From: JABDQA01 sp963824415
Lineage (GTDB): Bacteria > Desulfobacterota > Desulfobulbia > Desulfobulbales > Desulfocapsaceae
Direction: 5' to 3'
Length of the DNA: 64,000 bases
Assembly: GCA_963824415.1 (NCBI GenBank)
Contig: CAWGPM010000002.1
Span: 62,001-126,000, forward strand
Shown: one piece after another, positions 36,284 through 44,580 of the stretch
How the letters are laid out: each line of letters begins with the position of its first letter
Position numbering within the stretch: the first letter of the stretch is position 1
Notes under the pieces: model-generated
What the model was told of the DNA's origin: nothing
Database searches by the model: none
Seen by the model: only the letters and a program-made list of their open reading frames with translations
Position numbers and translations under genes: made by a program

Positions 36284-37456
36284 TCAATAATCGCAATGTT
36301 TCCAGTATTCATCGACCATCGCCATGAAGTTGTCGTAGTTTGAGCCGACCGCTATGGTGTGGGTGGTACCCAGGATAAAGCGCCCGTTTGCTTTGGCGTT
36401 AGCCATCGCCTGGCGAATTTCGGCGCGCACCTCCTCCATGGTGCCGCCGATGATCAGCTCGACCGGCACGCCGCCCCAGAGCACCATTTTGTCGCCGATG
36501 CGCTTCTTGACATCGGCCAGATCCATGCCGCCGGACTGCTGGATGGACTGGTAGCAGTCATAGCCGAGTTCGACAAAGAGCTCAAGAAACGCATTGACGT
36601 TGCCGCAGCAGTGCTTGACCACGAATTTTCCATGGTTTTTCTTGATATTTTCAACCCGGGCCCGGTTGGGGGCAAAGAACAGCTCGCGGAACATCGTGGG
36701 GCTGATAAATCCCCCGCTGTTATGGGCAAAATCAGCTCCCCAGATTATTGCATCGCTTTTCGGATGCACCATCTTGTCATCGAGGGCGTTCTGTTTTTTG
36801 ACCAGGTATTGGGTTGCTCTTTCAATGAACTCCCGGTTCGTGATCAGCGCCATCATGCCCTGTTCCATGCCGCCCTGCAGCACGATACCTATTTCTCCGC
36901 CGGACGGACCGACGATGAATTTGCGGCCGGCAAAATGATCAATCACCGTGTTCAGAACATCCCAGGAACGCTCGTCCAGCCCGCCAGGACGTCCGGGAAC
37001 GGTGCCGCGTTCGACTTCATCGACCTGGGCGAGTAGCTCGTGGTCCATCGTATACAGGGTTCTCTCTGCCAGCGGATCCTTCACGCAGACCACATCGTGG
37101 GTGATATCCGAGTACTTGAACACCCGGCCGGCTGCATCCTCCCAGGTGGTGTCGTCGAGTTTTTTCGGGGGCGGATCGTCAGATGGTTCAGGAATGGCCC
37201 AGGTCGCCATCGGGAAATTGATGATATCAAAGCCCAGTTTCTCGTGCAGCTCGATATGGTCCCGGATATAGCTGTCGATCACCTCTTCATGGCGGTTCTC
37301 CCAGAAGGCGATTTTCGATTTGGCCTTAGCCCGCAGATAAGTAGGCCGATTGATGATCTTTTCTATGGTGTCAAAATCAATGGCAAACTCTCCGATCGGA
37401 ACGCGGTCGGGGATATCGCCGTTGAAAACTTTTGTCACTCGTTCGTTGGAATTCAT
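36284..37456 (-). CDS. URO-D superfamily (cobalamin-dependent methyltransferase-like) protein
   Basis: A protein of about 390 residues of the uroporphyrinogen decarboxylase fold, closer to MtaA/CmuA-like methyltransferases than to HemE (no HemE N-terminal arginine motif). A zinc-type His-x-Cys is seen in VVKHCCGNVNAFLE. The usual third ligand cysteine near the C-terminus is replaced by a TTHTI stretch (ILGTTHTIAVGSN). It follows uxuB by about 130 bases in the same direction. No corrinoid protein or MtaB partner is in the window. The function may be removal or transfer of a methyl group from a substrate such as methylated uronate or methanol; this is a guess from context. ATG 37456 is used; a GTG at 37465 is possible. 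Confidence 0.75.
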   Translation of the reverse strand: MNSNERVTKVFNGDIPDRVPIGEFAIDFDTIEKIINRPTYLRAKAKSKIAFWENRHEEVIDSYIRDHIELHEKLGFDIINFPMATWAIPEPSDDPPPKKLDDTTWEDAAGRVFKYSDITHDVVCVKDPLAERTLYTMDHELLAQVDEVERGTVPGRPGGLDERSWDVLNTVIDHFAGRKFIVGPSGGEIGIVLQGGMEQGMMALITNREFIERATQYLVKKQNALDDKMVHPKSDAIIWGADFAHNSGGFISPTMFRELFFAPNRARVENIKKNHGKFVVKHCCGNVNAFLELFVELGYDCYQSIQQSGGMDLADVKKRIGDKMVLWGGVPVELIIGGTMEEVRAEIRQAMANAKANGRFILGTTHTIAVGSNYDNFMAMVDEYWKHCDY

Positions 37457-37588
37457 GGCTTGCACCGGGGTTGAGACAGCAGTTCCTGATTTCTGCGTTG
37501 TTGTTCTTGGCTGTGGCTGAAACAGCTTGATCGTGCAATGCTTTGGACAGCAAGATTGAAACGATACCCTGCCAGTTCTATGACGGGC

Positions 37589-38443
37589 TCAGATGGAGTA
37601 AGCCGAAAAGCCGCCGTCCACCGGGACGACGGCGCCGGTAACGAATTTCGAACCATCGGAGAGCAGCCAGACCAGGGTACCGAAAAGGTCTTCCGGCTCT
37701 CCATATCGGCCGAGCGGTGTACGGGCGATGACCTTTCGGGCCCGTTCGGAAAGCGCGCCGGTCTGCTGGTCTATATGCAGAAAGCGCAGCTGCTCGGTCA
37801 TGAAAAATCCGGGCGCGATTGCATTGACCCGCACGCCGGTTCGGGACAGGTAGACCGAGAGCCAGCGGGTGAAGTTGGAGACCGCCGCTTTGGCTGCTGA
37901 ATAGGCCGGCACCTTGGTCAGCGGGGTATCGGCACTCATCGAAGAGATGGTTACAATGGAGCCGCGGCCCTGCTTGACCATCTGCTGAGCAAACACCTGG
38001 ATGGTTAGAAAGCTGCCCAGGAAGTTCAGGTCGAACACCCGGCTGAAGCCGTCGGGATTCAGTGAGAAGAGATTGTCAGCAGCCGGTCCGTCAGGCTGGT
38101 TGGGGTCGAGAAATTCATCAGTGGTGGAGCCCTGCGGGTCATTGCCGCCGGCTCCGGTAATCAGAAAATCGATGGTCTCCCAGGTGTTCAGGATCCGCTC
38201 GCAGCAGGCTTCTAACTGCTGCCGGTCGAGTACATCGCAGCGATCGGCAAAGGCCTCACCGCCGGCCGCGCTGATCTGCTCAGCCTTGTTCCGGGCCTCT
38301 TCCTCATTGATGTCAAGCAGAGCCACCCTGACCCCGAGCGCCGCCAGGCAACGGGCCATCGCACCGCACAACTCTCCGCCGGCACCGGTGATCACGCAGG
38401 TTCTGCCTCTCAGTGAAAACATGGTGTCGAACGCAACTGTCAT
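37589..38443 (-). CDS. uxuB: SDR-type D-fructuronate reductase (D-mannonate oxidoreductase)
   Basis: A 284-residue short-chain dehydrogenase that should reduce D-fructuronate to D-mannonate with NAD(P)H. The cofactor motif is VITGAGGELCGAMA, the active site is SSMSADTPLTKVPAYSAAKAAVSNF (Ser, Tyr, Lys). Several segments are those of the UxuB/YjmF subgroup and not of FabG: ITGAGGNDPQGSTT, VFDLNFLGSFLTIQVFAQQM, APGFFMTEQLRFL, GRYGEPEDLFGTLVWL and the end VVPVDGGFSAYSI. The ATG at 38443 has GGAGAAAAA before it. It supplies the step after UxaC. Confidence 0.9.
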   Translation of the reverse strand: MTVAFDTMFSLRGRTCVITGAGGELCGAMARCLAALGVRVALLDINEEEARNKAEQISAAGGEAFADRCDVLDRQQLEACCERILNTWETIDFLITGAGGNDPQGSTTDEFLDPNQPDGPAADNLFSLNPDGFSRVFDLNFLGSFLTIQVFAQQMVKQGRGSIVTISSMSADTPLTKVPAYSAAKAAVSNFTRWLSVYLSRTGVRVNAIAPGFFMTEQLRFLHIDQQTGALSERARKVIARTPLGRYGEPEDLFGTLVWLLSDGSKFVTGAVVPVDGGFSAYSI

Positions 38444-38478
38444 GGTTTTTCTCCGTTTTTTTTTCAATACCGCAGATG

Positions 38479-38490
38479 ATGATGCATCAT
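38479..38490. promoter_or_regulatory. Perfect 12-base palindrome upstream of uxuB
   Basis: ATGATGCATCAT, 36 bases before the uxuB start codon and near the truncated SDR gene on the other strand. Position and symmetry suit a repressor site. Similar short symmetric sites lie elsewhere in the island but do not share an evident sequence. Confidence 0.3.
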
Positions 38491-38551
38491 GATATATCGG
38501 CACCGATTGGAACTCCAGCGCTAATTCCCAGGCCAGAGCGCTTGTGGTTCG

Positions 38552-39124
38552 TTGTGCCGAACTAGGTCAATTTCCTGGGTCCGGGAGGCTGTGGCGCAGA
38601 TCAGGCGCACTCAGGGCGCGGTTTCGGTGCTGGTCAATAACGCTGGGTTGTTGTCCAACAGCAAGCTTTGCGAGACCAGCGACGACGAATGGCGCCGGCT
38701 GCTCTCGGTCAATCTTGACGGGGCCTTCTATCTGGCCCGTGCGGTGCTGCCGGATATGAAAAAACGAGGCTGGGGGCGTATTGTCAATATCAGTTCACTG
38801 GCCATGAAGACCGGCGGTCTGACCGCAGGCACTTCCTATACCGCCTCAAAAGGCGGACTTACCGCGCTTACTCTGTCCATTGCCCGGGAGGCGGCGCCTT
38901 TTGGCGTGACGGCCAATGGGGTAGCCCCGGCCTACATCAAAACCCCGATGATCACCGATTTTCTCGATGAAGCGCAGCAAGCCCACCTGCTCGAGCAGAT
39001 TCCGGTCGGCCGGTTCTGTGAGGCACAAGAGGTCGCCCATGTGGTGCGTTTTCTGGTATCTCCGCTGTCGGGCTTTATCACCGGCGAGATCATCGATATC
39101 AACGGTGGTTTGCATATGGACTGA
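38552..39124 (+). pseudogene. 5'-truncated short-chain dehydrogenase (FabG-like) remnant
   Basis: From about 38570 the sequence matches the last 180 residues of a FabG-like SDR: SVLVNNAGLL, NISSLAMKTGGLTAGTSYTASKGG (Ser, Tyr, Lys active site), VAPAYIKTPM, and ITGEIIDINGGLHMD at the end. The whole N-terminal cofactor-binding part (about 65-70 residues with the GxxxGxG motif) is absent. In the reading frame a TAA stop lies at 38522-38524, and only 110 bases separate it from the uxuB start codon, too few for the missing part. It is most likely a remnant left when the region was rearranged. Confidence 0.7.
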
Positions 39125-39139
39125 TGGTGCAGTAGATCG

Positions 39140-40420
39140 TCAGCCCAGCAGTCCCGGCAGGGTCAGTGAAATGGCGGGGACGAAGGAGACGAGCATCAGC
39201 GCCACCAGAATGCCAATATAAAAGGGCCAGATGGTTTTTACCGCATCTTCGAGCTTCACTTTCCCAACGGCACAACCAACGAACAGGCAGGCACCCACCG
39301 GGGGGGTGCAGAGCCCCAGTCCCAGGTTGATCAGCAGGATCATGCCGAACTGATAGGGATCGATGCCGATTGAGATGGCGACCGGTAGAAAGATCGGGGT
39401 GCAGATCAGGATCAGCGCGGCCATATCCATGATCATACCGAGCAGCAGCAGCACCAGGTTGATCATTAACAGGATTGCAATTGGGTTTTCAGAAACGCTC
39501 GTCAACAGCCCGGCCATCTTTTCAGGCACCTGGTAGAAGGTCAACAGGTAGGCGAAGGCGCCGGCACAGGCAATGAGGATCATCACCATGGAAGTGGTCT
39601 TGACCGAATTGACCACGGCCAGCTTGAATTTCTCCCAACTGAGCGACCGATAGACGATGATGGTTACCAAAAATGCATAGATGGTTCCAAAAGCGCCTGA
39701 TTCGGTTACCGTGAAAATACCGCTGAGTACGCCGCCAACGATGATTACTGCAGTCATCAGCCCGGGCAGGGCCAGAAAGAAATGCTGCACCAGGATGAGC
39801 ACCCCCGGAAAGGTCTCGGAAGCATAGCCCCGCTTTACTGCCACGATATAGGCAACCACCGCAAGGCACAGACACATCAGCACTCCGGGAACGAATCCGG
39901 CTAGAAACAGCTTGGAAATGGAGATGCCGCCGCCGGCCGCCACCGCATAGATGATCATGTTGTGGCTCGGCGGGATGATGATTCCCGCCAGAGACGAGGT
40001 TACCGTCACATTGACCGCATAGTCGTCGTCGTAGCCTTTTTCCTTCATCACCGGGATCAGGATGGAGCCCAGCGCTGAGATATCGGCAATCGCTGAACCT
40101 GAGATGCCGCCAAACAGCATGGAGGAGAACACATTGACGATACCGAGTCCGCCCCGCATGGCCCCAACGGCGGACGAGGCAAAGCGGACCAGCCGCATGG
40201 CGATGCCGCCGTGGAACATCAGTTCACCGGCGAAAATAAAAAACGGAATCGCCATCAGTGCAAAAATCGAAATACCGGAGATGATACGCTGGAAGGCGAT
40301 CATCATCGGTAGGCCTTCATAGAAAAAGGCGGAAACGGCGGCAACCCCGAGCGCGAAGGCCACCGGCATGCCGATTACCACACAAAACGCAAAAATTCCC
40401 AATAAGATGAGCAGGCCCAT
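39140..40420 (-). CDS. dctM: TRAP transporter large permease (DctM family)
   Basis: A 426-residue protein with twelve or so hydrophobic segments and the DctM signatures GGISGSAIADISALGSILIP and IIPPSHNMIIYAVAAGG. The repeated second half (LMINLVLLLLGMIMDMAALILICTPIFLPVA, LGLGLCTPPVGACLFVG) is also clear. It carries out sodium-driven uptake of the compound bound by DctP. It is the last gene of the dctP-dctQ-dctM operon. Its place beside uxuB and uxaC points to uronates or other sugar acids as substrate. Confidence 0.96.
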   Translation of the reverse strand: MGLLILLGIFAFCVVIGMPVAFALGVAAVSAFFYEGLPMMIAFQRIISGISIFALMAIPFFIFAGELMFHGGIAMRLVRFASSAVGAMRGGLGIVNVFSSMLFGGISGSAIADISALGSILIPVMKEKGYDDDYAVNVTVTSSLAGIIIPPSHNMIIYAVAAGGGISISKLFLAGFVPGVLMCLCLAVVAYIVAVKRGYASETFPGVLILVQHFFLALPGLMTAVIIVGGVLSGIFTVTESGAFGTIYAFLVTIIVYRSLSWEKFKLAVVNSVKTTSMVMILIACAGAFAYLLTFYQVPEKMAGLLTSVSENPIAILLMINLVLLLLGMIMDMAALILICTPIFLPVAISIGIDPYQFGMILLINLGLGLCTPPVGACLFVGCAVGKVKLEDAVKTIWPFYIGILVALMLVSFVPAISLTLPGLLG

Positions 40421-40438
40421 GTAGCGAAAAACTCCGGT

Positions 40439-40963
40439 TTAGGTTGTTTCTTCGGGGTTGGTTCCGTTAAAAAAATGGATGAGATGGCCTATGGAAAAAA
40501 GCACGATAAAAAAACCGCTTATCATGATAGGTATAGCTCGTAAACCATCAGTCACATGGATCAGAGGGATTTCATTTGGCCACCTGAACAGGGTCAGTTT
40601 GTAACCATAAAAGGCCATTATCAGGCCGAAGGCGGTCATAATGACGTATGATAAAAACTCGAAAATACGCTGTACCGGACGTGGACTGATCTCGCGAAAC
40701 ATCGACACGCCCAGATGAGTCTTTTTATGGATGCCGACTGAGGCGCCGAGAAAGCCGATATAGATAATCAGGAGCAGGGCGACCTGTTCGACCCAGGTCG
40801 GAGTGGCATTGAGCACGTAACGGCCAAATACCAGCCAGCCGAAAATCACAGTCAAAACGACCAGCATAACGCTGCAGATGGCAATATTGATATCACTGAT
40901 CAGATTCAACAGCCTGTCATAGGCAGAAAGTGAGCCGGAGTTTGAGGAACTGTCTGTGGACAT
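40439..40963 (-). CDS. dctQ: TRAP transporter small permease (DctQ family)
   Basis: A 174-residue four-span membrane protein. Family marks are the first span (IAICSVMLVVLTVIFGWLVFGRYVL), the ATPTWVEQVALLLIIYIGFLGASVGIHKKTHLGV segment, with the conserved Trp-x-Glu-Glu-like region, and a final span followed by HLIHFFNG. It lies 18 bases before dctM. A hairpin between dctP and this gene (41008-41050) may reduce its expression. Confidence 0.93.
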   Translation of the reverse strand: MSTDSSSNSGSLSAYDRLLNLISDINIAICSVMLVVLTVIFGWLVFGRYVLNATPTWVEQVALLLIIYIGFLGASVGIHKKTHLGVSMFREISPRPVQRIFEFLSYVIMTAFGLIMAFYGYKLTLFRWPNEIPLIHVTDGLRAIPIMISGFFIVLFSIGHLIHFFNGTNPEETT

Positions 40964-41007
40964 GCTTTGGTACCCGAGAAAATTTTTCTTCCAGTCGTGT
41001 TCGTTAG

Positions 41008-41050
41008 AAAAAACATCGATACCCCCTCTGTATGAAAGCAGGGGGTATCG
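41008..41050 (-). terminator. Hairpin between dctP and dctQ, likely partial terminator
   Basis: A perfect 11-base stem (41017-41027 with 41040-41050) and a 12-base loop. On the minus strand it is followed, after three bases, by six T residues (A-run 41008-41013). It stands after the dctP stop codon and before dctQ in the same operon. It would let most transcripts end after the binding protein, giving more of it than of the permeases, and protect the dctP mRNA 3' end. Confidence 0.75.
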
Positions 41051-41086
41051 GTTTAAACGGAAGTACGGGATGTTCTCAGAAATACA

Positions 41087-42073
41087 TCAAGGAGTGTTCT
41101 GGATCATCTCGACCAGCGGTTTCAGGTTAGGATTGTCAGCCAGGAATTTGTCGTAAACCGGCTTCATGGCTGCCTGGAATCCACTCTTGTCAGGAATCTC
41201 ATTGACCGTGGATCCGCCTGCCTCAACTTTTTCCTTACTGGCGATTTCCCGCTCCTTCCAGAGCTTGCGCTGCAGTATGGCCGACTCCTGAGCTGCTTCC
41301 TTCAGGATTGCCTGATCTTCCGGGGACAGGGAGTTGTACACCTCGGTATTGATGCACAGGGTCTCGGGAATGATCAGATGCTGGGAGTTGGAATAATAAG
41401 GAGCCACCTCGAAATGACCGGTTGACTCATAGGACGGGTAGTTGTTCTCCGCGCCATCGACCACGCCGGTTTTCAGGGACTGGTAAACTTCTGCAAAAGC
41501 CATCGGGGAGGGATTGCCGCCCAGGGCAGCAATCATGCCGGAATACAGGTCGTTGTTCATGACCCGGACCTTCAGGCCTTTTACATCTTCGGGCTTGGTG
41601 ATGGGCTTCTTGGAGTTGTAGAACGAGCGTGCCCCGGCATCATACCAGGCCAGCGGGACGATACCGTATTTGGACATGCCTTCGTTGATCATATCACCGG
41701 CTTTGCCATCGAGTACCCGCCACATGTGGTCGACGTCCTTGAAAATGAAAGGCAGGGAAACAACATTTGCCTCGGGCACGATCGGGCCCAGCGGTCCCAG
41801 GTTGAAGTTGCCGATCTCAAGCGCCCCGGTACGCACCTGTTCGATGGCATCCGGCTGGCTGCCCAGGGTTCCGGCGTGATACATCTTGACCGTCATTTTG
41901 CCGCCGGATTTCTCTTTCAGGAGCTCGGCGAACTTGTCCATTGCCACCGTGTTCGGGTAGCCGGCCACGTGGATGTTCCAGCCGCGCCATTCCTTGGCCT
42001 GGGCGGAAAAAGAAAAACCGATGGCGATAGCCACCGCTGCTGCTGCAAGTGTAACTTTCTTTACAAGTTTCAT
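41087..42073 (-). CDS. dctP: TRAP transporter substrate-binding protein (DctP family)
   Basis: A 328-residue periplasmic protein. The ATG at 42073 has GGAGGA upstream and starts a signal peptide (KKVTLAAAAVAIAIGFSFSAQA, cleavage expected after about residue 24). The mature part has TRAP solute-receptor marks: GTLGSQPDAIEQVRTGALEIG, GLKVRVMNNDLYSGMIAALGGNPSPMAFAEVYQSLKTGVVDGAENN. The conserved Arg of the RVM segment binds the substrate carboxylate. The open frame extends to 42283, but the added 70 codons are not signal-like. Its substrate is probably a uronate or aldonate, by context only. Confidence 0.95.
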   Translation of the reverse strand: MKLVKKVTLAAAAVAIAIGFSFSAQAKEWRGWNIHVAGYPNTVAMDKFAELLKEKSGGKMTVKMYHAGTLGSQPDAIEQVRTGALEIGNFNLGPLGPIVPEANVVSLPFIFKDVDHMWRVLDGKAGDMINEGMSKYGIVPLAWYDAGARSFYNSKKPITKPEDVKGLKVRVMNNDLYSGMIAALGGNPSPMAFAEVYQSLKTGVVDGAENNYPSYESTGHFEVAPYYSNSQHLIIPETLCINTEVYNSLSPEDQAILKEAAQESAILQRKLWKEREIASKEKVEAGGSTVNEIPDKSGFQAAMKPVYDKFLADNPNLKPLVEMIQNTP

Positions 42074-42251
42074 AACAATCCTCCGTATAGTTGTGAGAGT
42101 AGGACCCCCTCGGTGAACTGGATCAAGAACAGATCTCAGCCAATTGCTCACACCTGATTCAGCTGATTGACACATCGACAGACGGGTAAAACGCTGATAT
42201 GTCAGGTCTGTCGTGCCGACTGGTTGTTTTGCAGTCAGGTGCCCATTTAGC

Positions 42252-42284
42252 CATGTTATTATACGAAAGTCCATATAAAACATG
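42252..42284 (-). promoter_or_regulatory. Probable -10 box of dctPQM inside an inverted repeat
   Basis: A perfect TATAAT on the minus strand at 42258-42263, with no convincing -35. It is flanked by CATGTT (42252-42257) and AACATG (42279-42284), arms of an inverted repeat that would cover the promoter and suit a repressor of the uronate genes. The rest of the 350-base gap 42074-42423 holds the dctP leader (about 180 bases) and the 3' side of folA, with no gene seen. Confidence 0.45.
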
Positions 42285-42423
42285 AGTTGTGCAGTCTGGA
42301 AAACTCCAAGGCCTGAAAACCTGCCCTGTTGACTGCAGCAGTGATATAACTTGGCAACCTATCTATAGCACTTGAGCAGACCTTTATGCGTCCAGGAATT
42401 GGGCTCTTCTCTGTGACCGGTTG

Positions 42424-42906
42424 CTAAGCTCTGATCCGTTCATACCTGATAATACGGTATGGTTCTTCCTCATTGCAGCTCTGCTCTTCGACAACGTTAA
42501 AAACATCTGTATTGATCGGCTCGAAATAGACATCTCCTTCCACCTCGCGCTCCAGCGCGGTAACAATGATGGTGTCTGTCTGAGGCAGGGCAAGTTTGAA
42601 GATATCGGCGCCGCCGATGATGAATATCTTCTCCTGGTCGCTGCAGTAATCGAGCGCCTCCTGCAGCGAGTGCATGACCAGGCAGCCCTCGATGGCAAGC
42701 GAGCGATCCCGGCTCAGCACGATATTGTCTCTGCCGGGCAGAGGGCGGCCGACCGAATCAAAGGTCTTGCGGCCCATGATCAGAGGATACCCCATGGTAG
42801 TCGCTTTGAAATGACGCAGGTCCGAAGGCAGATGCCAGGGCAGTTTGCCGTCGCGGCCGATAACGTTGTTTCTGGCAATGGCAACGATAATAATCACTTC
42901 CGGCAT
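42424..42906 (-). CDS. folA: Dihydrofolate reductase
   Basis: A 160-residue enzyme that reduces dihydrofolate with NADPH. The opening EVIIIVAIARNNVIGRDGKLPWHLPSDLRHFK is the classical DHFR start. The GRKTFDSVGRPLPGRDNIVLSR segment follows, then IFIIGGADIFKLALP. AGGAGG stands eight bases before the ATG at 42906. A GTG at 42915 is possible but lies inside that ribosome site spacing. The gene stands alone, with no thyA beside it. Confidence 0.96.
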   Translation of the reverse strand: MPEVIIIVAIARNNVIGRDGKLPWHLPSDLRHFKATTMGYPLIMGRKTFDSVGRPLPGRDNIVLSRDRSLAIEGCLVMHSLQEALDYCSDQEKIFIIGGADIFKLALPQTDTIIVTALEREVEGDVYFEPINTDVFNVVEEQSCNEEEPYRIIRYERIRA

Positions 42907-43102
42907 GCGGAGCACCTCCTGGAGTGAAAATAACGATACGGGATTGTAAGAAAGATTGTCGCTGCCCTCCGGGGCAGTATACGGTAGTATCTGCCAGTAT
43001 AGCGCTTTACCTCACGCGAGGCAATAAATACGGCGCCCTTGAACCGTTGAATTATGATGATACCGGCTTGCGGCCGGCATCTTTGAGCAATTCCCAGAAG
43101 AG

Positions 43103-44059
43103 ATGGACAATAAATTGCAACCACTTGAAGGTGGCGGACAGATTCGGGTACACCTGCTCCTGCTGGTGAGCACCTCCCTGGTTTCCACCTCATTTATCGT
43201 GGCGAAGCATATCACTGAAACGCTCGACCCGCTCGGACTGACCCTGGTTCGCTTTGGGCTGGCCGCTCTGATTCTGCTGCCCCTTGTTGCGCTACGCCAC
43301 GGTCTGCGGGTCTCGATGGCTTCCCTGCTGCGCTATGGCGCCGTTTCCGGGTGCCTGGTAATCTTTTTCTGGGCCATGTTTTTGTCGCTGCGCTACACCT
43401 CTTCGCTCAATGTCAGTGTGATTTTTACGCTGGTTCCGGCTATTTCAGGCATTTATGCGGCCTGGTTCGCCCGTGAGCGAATCGGAGTTAACCTCTTGCT
43501 GGTACTGTCCATCGGCCTTATCGGGGCGCTCTGGGTGATTTTCAGAGGGGATGTGCATCTGCTTGGGGAAATGTCGCTGAATAAGGGGGATCTGATATTT
43601 TTAGGCGGCTGCCTGGCCATGGGGCTCTACACCCCGCTGCTCAGGGTTATGTATCGAAATGAGCCGATGGAGGTGATGACCTTCTGGGTTCTGGTCACCG
43701 GCTGTGCCTGGCTTCTGCCTGGTGCTCTGGTCGGTCTGGGGCGCACGAACTGGATGGCGGTCCCCGTTTCCACCTGGCTCTGGATTCTCTATCTGGCGCT
43801 GTTTTCCACAGTGATCACCTTCTATCTGACCCAATACGGTACCCGGGTGATCGGTCCCACCAGAACGATATCCTATTCGTATCTCTATCCGCTGCTGGTG
43901 ATGATCCTTGATTTTCTGCTCGGCAAGGGCTGGCCCGAACTTAAGGTGCTGCCCGGTGTTTTCCTGACTTTGTCGGCCATGCTGATTCTGTTGATGCCCT
44001 CGCTTTCAGGCAAGCGCGACAAGAATCAGCGTGGTTCCTCGGGCGCTTCCAGCGGATAA
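43103..44059 (+). CDS. EamA/DMT-superfamily transporter
   Basis: A 318-residue membrane protein with about ten spans in two EamA repeats (LLVSTSLVSTSFIVAKHITETLDPLGLTLVRFGLAALILLP opening; YLALFSTVITFYLTQYGTRVIGPTRTISYSYLYPLLVMILDFLLG in the second). The signature YTSSLNVSVIFTLVPAISGIYAAWFARERIG is typical. The substrate is unknown. Its 3' end overlaps thpR on the other strand by 34 bases. Confidence 0.88.
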   Translation: MDNKLQPLEGGGQIRVHLLLLVSTSLVSTSFIVAKHITETLDPLGLTLVRFGLAALILLPLVALRHGLRVSMASLLRYGAVSGCLVIFFWAMFLSLRYTSSLNVSVIFTLVPAISGIYAAWFARERIGVNLLLVLSIGLIGALWVIFRGDVHLLGEMSLNKGDLIFLGGCLAMGLYTPLLRVMYRNEPMEVMTFWVLVTGCAWLLPGALVGLGRTNWMAVPVSTWLWILYLALFSTVITFYLTQYGTRVIGPTRTISYSYLYPLLVMILDFLLGKGWPELKVLPGVFLTLSAMLILLMPSLSGKRDKNQRGSSGASSG

Positions 44060-44580
44060 ATCGCCTCAACGGTATGCACCGCGCCTTTGGGGTTGAGTCT
44101 GCTGGAGAGCAGCTCCACCCGGTCGATGGTAAACGGCGGGGAGTGCAGCAATGCATTCGAGGCCAGGAAGTCGGCGACCCGGCCGGGGGAGGTGTTCTTC
44201 AGCCGGGCGATGGTGACATGCGGATGGAATTTGCGGTGTTCAGGTTCCACGCCGCAGCCCCGCAGCAGATGATTTACCCGGTTGCGCAGGATGATGATAT
44301 CGCCCGCCGGCTGCACCCCGGCCCAGACCACCCGGGGAATCCCCCGGGGTGGAAAATGCCCGGTACCTCTGATCGTCAGGCTCAGCGGCTGGCTGTTGAG
44401 TCCGCCCAGAGCAGTTTTTATTTCATTAAACTGCTCACCGCTGACCTCGCCGATAAAACGCAGGGTCAGGTGGATCTGATCTTCAGGGACCGGCCGGGCT
44501 CCGGGCAGGGAACATCCCAGCAGAGCCAGTGTACGCCTGAGCCCGGAGTCAATGGGCAGACCGACAAAAAGCCTGATCAT
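44026..44580 (-). CDS. thpR: RNA 2',3'-cyclic phosphodiesterase
   Basis: A 184-residue two-histidine phosphoesterase. It starts MIRLFVGLPID and has the two HxTx motifs HLTLRFIG (about residues 38-45) and HPHVTIAR (about residues 119-126), the pair that defines the 2H family. The family opens 2',3'-cyclic phosphates on RNA ends. The start overlaps the tcdA end by four bases. Its tail overlaps the convergent transporter gene. Confidence 0.9.
   Translation of the reverse strand: MIRLFVGLPIDSGLRRTLALLGCSLPGARPVPEDQIHLTLRFIGEVSGEQFNEIKTALGGLNSQPLSLTIRGTGHFPPRGIPRVVWAGVQPAGDIIILRNRVNHLLRGCGVEPEHRKFHPHVTIARLKNTSPGRVADFLASNALLHSPPFTIDRVELLSSRLNPKGAVHTVEAIYPLEAPEEPR

Noticed and set aside
36284..37456. 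Uroporphyrinogen decarboxylase HemE
   Set aside because: The HemE N-terminal arginine motif is missing and a His-x-Cys zinc motif is present; the neighbours are sugar-acid genes, not haem genes.
37589..38443. FabG-type ketoacyl reductase
   Set aside because: GAGGNDPQGSTT, the FFMTEQLRFL segment and the GGFSAYSI end are those of SDR fructuronate reductases, and it stands beside uxaC-type genes.
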